11,138 nt of DNA, taken from Phyllobacteriaceae bacterium UBA1059 (GTDB taxonomy: Bacteria; Pseudomonadota; Alphaproteobacteria; Rhizobiales; Rhizobiaceae). Position 1 is the stretch's first letter. Each line of letters begins with the position of its first letter. The DNA lies in the NCBI GenBank assembly GCA_002316345.1, contig DCDI01000118.1, forward strand, positions 16,501 to 27,638, read 5' to 3'. Positions 6,662-11,138 of the stretch are shown here, piece after piece. Below the pieces are notes generated by a model. That model saw only the letters and a program-made list of their open reading frames with translations. It was not told the origin of the DNA and did not search any database. The position numbers and the translations under genes were made by a program.

Positions 6662-6782
6662 ACGCTTCTTCGATGTAAATCTTCCCTAATTTGCCATCAC
6701 AGCGAATGTCCCATGCTTGGAAATGCGATCAAGCTCATGGGAGCGTGGTGCAACACCATTGGTGAAGCAGTGAGGAAGCACC

Positions 6783-6860
6783 ATGAGCCAGATCGAAAAG
6801 TCCAGTGAATTGCTAGCGTGTCGAACGACCGCTTTATCGTCGCAAGGAGCCGCTCGATGA
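6783..6860 (+). CDS. Possible 25-residue leader peptide translationally coupled to the oxygenase
   Basis: ATG at 6783, preceded by GAGGA with a 6-base gap, opens a 25-codon frame (MSQIEKSSELLAC, then RTTALSSQGAAR) that ends at TGA 6858-6860. The stop overlaps the oxygenase ATG at 6857 as ATGA, the classical arrangement for coupled translation. An in-frame stop at 6771 rules out a longer upstream version. The peptide is serine-rich with a single cysteine, has no hydrophobic segment, and I recognise no family. It may be a leader whose translation controls access to the downstream ribosome site (AAGGAG at 6844-6849, which lies inside it), or a chance frame. The good ribosome site and exact overlap support the former; the short length warns against certainty. 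Confidence 0.35.
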   Translation: MSQIEKSSELLACRTTALSSQGAAR

Positions 6861-7876
6861 CCAGGATCGTTCCGGTGCTGGATCTCAGCCAGCTTGAACG
6901 TGGCGAGCAGGCCCGAAGCGCGTTTCTTGCTGATCTCCGTTCAGCCGCGCGCGACATCGGCTTCTTCTATCTCGGCGGCCACGGCATTTCGTTCGACGAG
7001 ATCAATCAAGTTCTGAAGGCTTCGCGCCAGTTTTTTGCCCTTCCCGACGCGGACAAGCAGGCGATCGAGATGGTCAACTCGCCGCAATTTCGCGGCTATA
7101 CTCGCGCTGGCGGAGAGCGCACTCAAGGCAAGGCCGACTGGCGCGAGCAGCTCGACGTCGGCTTTGAGCGTCCCACCCTCCCTCAGGAACCCGGGTCACC
7201 GGCTTGGACGCGGTTGCAAGGTCCCAACCAGTGGCCTTCCTCCCTTCCTGATCTGCAATCGCGTTTGCTAGATTGGCAAAACAAGGTCACCGATGTTGGT
7301 ATCCGGCTGCTACAGGCTTTCGCGCTCGCGCTTGAACAGGATGAGGATGCGTTCGGCTCAATCTATCGCGGCGAGCCGAACCATCGCATGAAGATCGTCC
7401 GATATCCTGGGCGACAGACCGAAGCGAATGATCAGGGCGTCGGCGCGCATAAAGATGGCGGCTTCCTGACCCTGCTGCTTCAGGACGAAAATCGCGGTCT
7501 GCAGGTGGAGTATGACGGCAGCTGGGTGGATGTCGAGCCGCTGCCGGGCACCCTCGTCGTCAACATCGGCGAACTTCTGGAACTCGCCTCCAACGGTTAT
7601 CTGCGCGCAACGGTCCACCGTGTCGTTGCACCGCCTGCTGGCGTCGATCGCATTTCCGTCCCGTTCTTCTTCAGCGCAAGGCTCGACGCCACCATTCCGC
7701 TGCTAGATCTGCCGGCGGAGCTTGCACGGGAAGCGACTGGTCCGGCCAGCGATCCGGATAATCCATTGCTGCGCGATGTCGGCGCCAATGTCCTGAAGAG
7801 CCGGTTGCGCTCACATCCCGATGTGGCTGAGCGCCATTATGCCGATCTTCTTGGCAAGGCGCCGCGCGCAGCCTGA
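6857..7876 (+). CDS. 2-oxoglutarate/Fe(II)-dependent oxygenase, isopenicillin N synthase-like family
   Basis: A 339-residue soluble non-haem iron oxygenase. Members use Fe(II), O2 and usually 2-oxoglutarate to hydroxylate, desaturate or cleave a small substrate. Seen: the N-terminal DIOX_N-like domain with IVPVLDLSQL at 4-13 and DIGFFYLGGHGI at 33-44, then the double-stranded beta-helix with the iron triad His198-x-Asp200 (AHKDGGFLTLLLQD) and His254 (ATVHRVV), plus the Arg265-x-Ser267 pair (DRISVPFF) that binds 2-oxoglutarate in this family. All core residues are present, so it should be active. I start at ATG 6857, with AAGGAG 7 bases upstream, rather than the in-frame GTG at 6818, which lacks a ribosome site. 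This is not TauD, which belongs to another subfamily, but oxidative release of sulfite from an organosulfur substrate is a plausible inferred role given the neighbours. It has no cysteine and three methionines, as expected for a sulfur-starvation protein. Confidence 0.9.
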   Translation: MTRIVPVLDLSQLERGEQARSAFLADLRSAARDIGFFYLGGHGISFDEINQVLKASRQFFALPDADKQAIEMVNSPQFRGYTRAGGERTQGKADWREQLDVGFERPTLPQEPGSPAWTRLQGPNQWPSSLPDLQSRLLDWQNKVTDVGIRLLQAFALALEQDEDAFGSIYRGEPNHRMKIVRYPGRQTEANDQGVGAHKDGGFLTLLLQDENRGLQVEYDGSWVDVEPLPGTLVVNIGELLELASNGYLRATVHRVVAPPAGVDRISVPFFFSARLDATIPLLDLPAELAREATGPASDPDNPLLRDVGANVLKSRLRSHPDVAERHYADLLGKAPRAA

Positions 7877-7885
7877 TAGGATGGT

Positions 7886-7953
7886 TTGTTCCTCAGAAAT
7901 GAACAATTTGGAATCTTGTTCGTCGTGAGGTGACACCGACTCTGCGAGAACAA
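7886..7953. repeat. Alternating TTGTTC/GAACAA hexamers with regular spacing
   Basis: TTGTTC at 7886-7891, GAACAA at 7901-7906 and TTGTTC at 7916-7921 are each separated by exactly 9 bases (a 15-base period), and a further GAACAA lies at 7948-7953. Each GAACAA is the reverse complement of TTGTTC, so the set can form alternative hairpins or serve as repeated protein sites. The region begins 10 bases after the oxygenase stop. Confidence 0.4.
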
Positions 7954-7957
7954 TCAT

Positions 7958-7987
7958 ACGCCCGCCGTTTCCTCTTTCGGCGGTCGT
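7958..7987 (+). other. First of three consecutive hairpins downstream of the oxygenase
   Basis: ACG-C-CCGCCG (7958-7967) pairs with CGGCGG-T-CGT (7978-7987), a stem of nine pairs with one mismatch and a ten-base pyrimidine-rich loop. No T-run follows directly. It may be part of a multi-hairpin terminator or a structured RNA leader. Confidence 0.4.
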
Positions 7988-7997
7988 GTTCCCCTCA

Positions 7998-8014
7998 GAA
8001 GGTCCCAGACCTTC
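7998..8014 (+). other. Second hairpin, GAAGGTC-CCA-GACCTTC
   Basis: The seven-base arms at 7998-8004 and 8008-8014 are perfect reverse complements with a three-base loop. It sits six bases ahead of the terminator stem, so the two may stack or compete as the RNA is made. Confidence 0.45.
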
Positions 8015-8020
8015 CACTTG

Positions 8021-8047
8021 ACCGGGCCGCATGCGCGCCCGGTTTTT
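8021..8047 (+). terminator. Intrinsic (Rho-independent) terminator
   Basis: ACCGGGC (8021-8027) and GCCCGGT (8037-8043) form a GC-rich 7-bp stem that can extend inward through CGC/GCG, and TTTTT (8043-8047) follows at once, the standard layout on the plus strand. It is 145 bases after the oxygenase stop and 187 bases before the AapJ-like start. The simplest reading is that it ends the oxygenase transcript and insulates the transporter genes. If a promoter lies in 7877-7957 it could instead act as an attenuator. Confidence 0.7.
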
Positions 8048-8062
8048 CCTTGTATTTCAATC

Positions 8063-8098
8063 GTTTAGCGGCATCTTTCATATGCCTGAAAGTTTAGC
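8063..8098. promoter_or_regulatory. GTTTAGC direct repeat framing two mutually exclusive small stems
   Basis: GTTTAGC occurs at 8063-8069 and 8092-8098 in the same orientation. Between them GGCAT (8070-8074) can pair with ATGCC (8082-8086), and CTTTC (8075-8079) can pair with GAAAG (8088-8092), but not both at once. The 29-base repeat period is close to three DNA turns, which would place two bound proteins on the same face. It lies 136 bases before the AapJ-like start, where an activator site could be expected. Confidence 0.25.
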
Positions 8099-8233
8099 AC
8101 GCTGCTCGTCAAACCGGCTGAAATTTGGTTTTGCATTCCTAGTCTGACGCCTCGCAGCCAGTACCCTGAGATCATCAACCACGGCGGGGGACGCCGGCTG
8201 AACGATAACAAACGAGACTCAGGAGCATTCGTC

Positions 8234-9268
8234 ATGACGTCCACGAAACGCTTCGGCCAAGGCTGGAGATCGGTATTGGCAGCGGGCCTGGCGATCAGCA
8301 CTGCCTTTCTGGCAGCCCCCGGTCATGCCGGCCCAACGCTGGACAAGATCAAGGAGCGCGGCTCCATCAAGGTTGGCGTCGGCACGACGCCCGGCTTCTT
8401 CGCGCCAGATAGCAGCGGCAAGTGGCAGGGCTTCTTCATCGATTACGGCCGGGCGCTGTCGAACGCTGTTTTCGGCACGCCGGACAAGGTCGAGTTCACG
8501 AACTCCTCGCCGCAGCAGCGTCTGCCTGCCCTTCAGTCCGGCGAATTCGACATTCTTCTCTCCGGCGTCACCGTCACCGTCACCCGCGCCTTTCAACTCG
8601 GCTTCCACTTCGGTCCAACCATCTTCTATGACGGCCAGGGCATTCTGGTGCGCAAGGATCTGAATGTCGAAAAGGCGGCTGATCTCGACGGGGCCACCAT
8701 CGGCATTCAAAGCGGCACCACCGGCGAGCTCAACATTGCCGACTTCTTCCGCAAGACCGGCAAACAGTTCACGCCGGTCACGATCGAAGACACCAGCGAA
8801 TTTATCAACGCGCTGGAGTCGGGGCGCGTCGATGCGATCACGCAGGACTCTTCGGACCTCGTCGGCAAGCGCACGCAGCTGAAGAACCCGGATGACTACG
8901 TCGTTCTGCCCGAGCGCCTGTCCAAGGAGCCGCTCGCTCCGGCAATCGCCGGCGGCGATGATCGCTGGCTGGAGATCGTTAATTGGACCGTCAATGCCAC
9001 GATCCAGGCTGAAGAGTGGGGCATCACCTCGGCTAATGTCGACGAGTTCCTGAAGTCCGAAGATCCGGCCATTAAACGCTTCCTCGGCGTTGATCCGGCG
9101 CTCGGCCAATCGATCGGACTTGATCCGAAATGGGCCTACAACATCATCAAGACCGTGGGCAATTACGGCGAGTTGTTCGACAAGCACCTGAAGCCACTTG
9201 GCTGGGAGCGTGGCTATAACCGGCTGTGGACCGATGGCGGCCTGCTTTATTCGCCGCCGTTCCGCTAA
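8234..9268 (+). CDS. aapJ: AapJ-like periplasmic binding protein of an amino-acid-type ABC transporter, sulfur-free after processing
   Basis: A 344-residue binding protein of the SBP_bac_3 family, AapJ (general L-amino-acid permease) group, which delivers ligand to AapQM. Seen: a Sec signal peptide (KRFGQGWR, hydrophobic residues 13-28, cleavage near GHA at 30-32), TLDKIKERGSIKVGVGTTPGFFAPD near 35-59, GFFIDYGRALSNAVFG near 66-81, LPALQSGEFDILLSGVTVTVTR near 98-119, FYDGQGILVR near 132-141, GIQSGTTGELNIADFF near 156-171, and the AapJ C-terminal pattern EEWGITSANVDE, NYGELFDKHL and GGLLYSPPFR. The ATG has AGGAG about 8 bases upstream. AapJ proteins as I know them carry several conserved cysteines; here all are replaced, and the initiator is the only methionine, so the mature protein should hold no sulfur atom. 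The permease gene follows after 12 bases. The ligand is probably an amino acid or amino-acid-like sulfur compound, but this is inferred. Confidence 0.88.
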   Translation: MTSTKRFGQGWRSVLAAGLAISTAFLAAPGHAGPTLDKIKERGSIKVGVGTTPGFFAPDSSGKWQGFFIDYGRALSNAVFGTPDKVEFTNSSPQQRLPALQSGEFDILLSGVTVTVTRAFQLGFHFGPTIFYDGQGILVRKDLNVEKAADLDGATIGIQSGTTGELNIADFFRKTGKQFTPVTIEDTSEFINALESGRVDAITQDSSDLVGKRTQLKNPDDYVVLPERLSKEPLAPAIAGGDDRWLEIVNWTVNATIQAEEWGITSANVDEFLKSEDPAIKRFLGVDPALGQSIGLDPKWAYNIIKTVGNYGELFDKHLKPLGWERGYNRLWTDGGLLYSPPFR

Positions 9269-9280
9269 GCGCACGCATCC

Positions 9281-10468
9281 ATGACAACCGACACGATCCT
9301 GCCGGGCCCCACACGGCCCGGCATCTTACGTCAGGTGCGAACCTGGTGGGGGCCGCATGCGCTATCACAAGCGCTGTTCATCGCAGCTCTCGGCCTGCTG
9401 ATCGCTATCCTGGCCAGCAACACGCTGGCGACCATGGCGCGCATCGGGATCACGCCCGGCTTCGGCTTCCTGTGGCGCTCGGCAAATTTCGAGATCGGCG
9501 AGGGCATCATTCCCTTTCGCGCCGGCGATCCTTATTTCCGCGCGATCCTTGTCGGGCTACTCAACACGATCAAGGTTGCAGCACTCGGCTGCGTGTTCAC
9601 GACCATCCTCGGCGTGATCCTGGGTGTTGCCGGACTGTCGGGCAACCTCCTGCTTGCTACCCTCGTGCGCTGGTACATCGAAGCAATTCGCAACACGCCG
9701 CTGCTGTTGCAACTGTTCTTTTGGATCGCGCTCGCGAAATCCTTCCCCCCGCCACGCGCAGCAATCAGCGCATTTGACTGCGTGTTTCTGACCAATCGCG
9801 GCGTGTTCGTTCCCAAGGTCAATCTCGTGGAAGCGAATGCCTGGACCTGGTGGCTGATTGCGGTGCTCGCTGCCGCCTTTGTCGTCGGTTTGTGGTGGTT
9901 GCGCCGAAAGGATCAGCTCACTTTGCGCCGTTTCGCGCTTGCATTTGGTGCCGCCATCCTTGGCATTGCGCTTGTCCGGATCGGCAGCCACGGCCGCTTC
10001 AGCGCCGAGCTTCCTGTTCTGGCTGGCTTCAATATTCGTGGCGGCGCAAGCCTGACGCCGGAATTTGCCGCGCTGCTGGCGGGTTTGACCGTGAAGTTCT
10101 CAGCGGCCATCGCCGAGATTGTGCGCGCGGGAATCCAGTCCGTTAGCCAGGGTCAGTGGGAAGCAGCGCGGACGCTCGGGATGCGCGACGGCCAGATCAT
10201 GCGCCTGATCGTGCTGCCGCAAGCGCTGCGGGTCTTAACGCCGCTGACAACGTCCAGCTATCTCGACCTTACCAAGGACTCCAGCCTTGCGGTTGCGATT
10301 GGCTATCCCGACCTCGTCAACGTCATCAACACTACAGCCAACACCACCGGGCGGTCGTTTGAAGCGCTGGCGATCCTGATCGGCCTTTATCTTACCCTTA
10401 ACCTGACAGTGTCGGCTGCGATGAACCTGTATAATCGGCGCGTCGCTTTGCGGGGGCAAGCTCGATGA
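9281..10468 (+). CDS. aapQ: AapQ-like permease of an amino-acid-type ABC transporter
   Basis: A 395-residue inner-membrane permease of the polar amino-acid (HisM/GlnP) family. The length and the large central insertion are typical of AapQ, against about 220-240 residues for ordinary HisM-type permeases. Seen: a membrane helix at about 30-49, a FRAGDPYFRAILVGLLNTIKV segment at about 79-99 which opens the permease domain (DPY...GLLNTIKV is typical of AapQ), helices at about 100-120 and 139-152, an insertion with two further helices at about 189-206 and 217-233, the GLTVKFSAAIAEIVRAGIQS segment at 268-287, and the EAA loop GQWEAARTLGM...LPQALR at 291-317. The ATG at 9281 begins 12 bases after the AapJ-like stop, with only a weak purine-rich site (CTAAGCG). 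It ends at TGA 10466-10468, overlapping the next start. It should pair with AapM and the ATPase AapP, expected beyond the right edge. Confidence 0.9.
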   Translation: MTTDTILPGPTRPGILRQVRTWWGPHALSQALFIAALGLLIAILASNTLATMARIGITPGFGFLWRSANFEIGEGIIPFRAGDPYFRAILVGLLNTIKVAALGCVFTTILGVILGVAGLSGNLLLATLVRWYIEAIRNTPLLLQLFFWIALAKSFPPPRAAISAFDCVFLTNRGVFVPKVNLVEANAWTWWLIAVLAAAFVVGLWWLRRKDQLTLRRFALAFGAAILGIALVRIGSHGRFSAELPVLAGFNIRGGASLTPEFAALLAGLTVKFSAAIAEIVRAGIQSVSQGQWEAARTLGMRDGQIMRLIVLPQALRVLTPLTTSSYLDLTKDSSLAVAIGYPDLVNVINTTANTTGRSFEALAILIGLYLTLNLTVSAAMNLYNRRVALRGQAR

Positions 10469-11138
10469 CCGACCTCTCGCAAACCGTCCTTCGGGCGAAC
10501 GGCCTGTTCGATCGCATTCGCCGTGGGCTGTTCGGTGGCTGGCTGAACACCAGCCTGACGGTTCTGACGGTGGCATTGCTGGTCTGGGTTGTACCTCCGC
10601 TGATCCGATGGGGGCTGCTTGATGCAAGCTTCTCGGGACCCTCGGGTGATTGCGTCGTGGCCGGTGGTGCGTGCTGGTCCTTCGTCGCCGCCAAGCTGCG
10701 CTTTATCCTGTTCGCTTTTTATCCGCCCGACCTGCAATGGCGTCCGCTGCTGGTTATGCTGCTTCTAGTCGCCCTGCTGGTGGTCAAAGCACAGCCGCGT
10801 TTCTGGCGGCGAGAGCTTCTACTTGCCTGGATCCTGGTAATCAGCGGCAGTTGGATGCTGATGTCCGGCGGCTTGCTCCTGCCTCGCGTGCCATCCAACC
10901 AATGGGGCGGTTTGCCGGTGACGCTGTTCGTGTGGACGGTTTGCTTTGCACTTGCGATGCCCCTCGCCGTGCTTCTTGCCTTAGCGCGCCGCTCCCGCAT
11001 GGGTGGCCTGCGTACCGTTTCGATCCTGTTCATCGAACTGATGCGGGGCACGCCGATGGTGGCGATCCTTTATGTGGCGATGCTGATCCTGCCGATGGCC
11101 ATCCCCGGTGGGCAAGGCTTCGACAAGACGCTGCGCGA
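10465..11138 (+). CDS. aapM: AapM-like permease of an amino-acid-type ABC transporter (3' end cut by window edge)
   Basis: The first 224 codons are visible, from the ATG at 10465 that overlaps the AapQ-like stop as ATGA, a sign of coupled translation. Seen: a cytoplasmic N-terminus with LFDRIRRGLFGGWLNTSLTV near 15-34, a helix at about 30-50, the loop GDCVVAGGACWSFVAAKLRF near 61-80 followed by YPP, which is the AapM hallmark between the first two helices, helices at about 92-106 and 118-134, and the start of the permease domain with LPVTLFVWTVCFALAMPLAV near 151-170 and LFIELMRGTPMVAILYV near 189-205. AapM proteins are about 380 residues, so roughly 150 residues and the expected AapP ATPase gene lie beyond the window. 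It forms the second half of the membrane channel with AapQ. Confidence 0.9.
   Translation, partial: MTDLSQTVLRANGLFDRIRRGLFGGWLNTSLTVLTVALLVWVVPPLIRWGLLDASFSGPSGDCVVAGGACWSFVAAKLRFILFAFYPPDLQWRPLLVMLLLVALLVVKAQPRFWRRELLLAWILVISGSWMLMSGGLLLPRVPSNQWGGLPVTLFVWTVCFALAMPLAVLLALARRSRMGGLRTVSILFIELMRGTPMVAILYVAMLILPMAIPGGQGFDKTLR

Larger units (their letters stand above)
6518..6782. other. Intergenic region with several inverted repeats upstream of the oxygenase
   Basis: A gap of 265 bases between the SsuD-like gene and the small leader ORF. I see no tRNA or protein gene. It contains a 12-bp stem-loop near the left end (6559-6586), a TTCGTT-CTC-AACGAA inverted repeat (6647-6661), an alternating TGGTG/CACCA/TGGTG set (6746-6764), and a weak sigma-54-like GG-N10-GC element (6629-6644). 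A promoter for the oxygenase is expected here, but no strong sigma-70 pair is evident. Confidence 0.5.
7877..8233. other. Structured intergenic region between the oxygenase and the AapJ-like gene
   Basis: A gap of 357 bases without a credible gene. From left to right it holds alternating TTGTTC/GAACAA motifs (7886-7953), three consecutive hairpins (7958-7987, 7998-8014, 8021-8043) with the last followed by a T-run, a GTTTAGC direct repeat framing alternative small stems (8063-8098), and the AGGAG ribosome site of the AapJ-like gene. The part after 8048 is the likely promoter of the transporter, with no clear -35/-10 pair that I can fix. I compared it by eye with the SAM-II riboswitch and could not make it fit. 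Confidence 0.6.

Noticed and set aside
6818..6856. GTG start for the 2OG oxygenase 13 codons upstream
   Set aside because: No ribosome site precedes it, while ATG 6857 has AAGGAG at ideal spacing and the family domain begins right after it.
8048..8233. A SAM-II or other riboswitch upstream of the AapJ-like gene
   Set aside because: The TTTAGC and AAAG pieces recall fragments of the SAM-II consensus, but the pseudoknot pairing could not be built by eye.
8219..9274. A 351-codon open frame on the minus strand covering the whole AapJ-like gene
   Set aside because: It is a codon-bias shadow: the plus-strand protein matches a known family with a signal peptide and ribosome site, while the antisense translation resembles nothing I know.
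1..11138. Mobile element, CRISPR array, tRNA or attachment site
   Set aside because: I found no transposase, integrase, long terminal inverted repeats, regularly spaced long repeats or cloverleaf.

Overview
The window reads as a nutrient-acquisition region from an alphaproteobacterium, most likely of the order Hyphomicrobiales (Rhizobium relatives). This rests on the high GC content, alphaproteobacterial-style codon use and an AapJ-AapQ-AapM type general amino-acid ABC transporter, a layout typical of rhizobia. The species cannot be named from the sequence. There are no rRNA or tRNA genes, transposons, CRISPR arrays or regulator genes. The window cuts a gene at each edge.

Left half (1-5190, minus strand): a six-gene, operon-like run read right to left. 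The order is an FMN/flavin reductase, then an SsuC-type permease, SsuB-type ATPase and SsuA-type binding protein, then a 454-residue FMN monooxygenase of the NtaA/SnaA/DszA family, then the N-terminal part of an acyl-CoA-dehydrogenase-fold flavoprotein resembling DszC/SfnB. This is the logic of a sulfur-scavenging pathway: import an organosulfur compound (sulfonate, sulfone or similar), supply reduced flavin, and oxidise the compound so that sulfite is released. The exact substrate cannot be read from the sequence.

Middle (5191-6856): a 394-bp divergent control region carries a perfect 15-bp palindrome. Downstream on the plus strand is a compact SsuD-like flavin monooxygenase that seems to lack conserved parts of SsuD. 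Next comes a 265-bp gap with several inverted repeats, then a possible 25-codon leader ORF whose stop overlaps the next start codon.

Right half (6857-11138, plus strand): an isopenicillin-N-synthase-like 2-oxoglutarate/Fe(II) oxygenase, then a 357-bp gap rich in structure (regularly spaced TTGTTC/GAACAA motifs, three hairpins of which the last is a good intrinsic terminator, and a GTTTAGC direct repeat). An AapJ-like binding protein, AapQ-like permease and truncated AapM-like permease follow.

The most telling cross-cutting signal is sulfur economy. The AapJ-like binding protein has no cysteine and only its initiator methionine, so the secreted form should contain no sulfur. The SsuA-like protein has no cysteine and one internal methionine, and the oxygenase has no cysteine and three methionines. 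This ties the amino-acid-type transporter and the oxygenase to the sulfonate genes as one probable sulfur-starvation regulon, and suggests the Aap-like system imports a sulfur-containing or sulfur-limitation-related substrate. That is inference, not proof.
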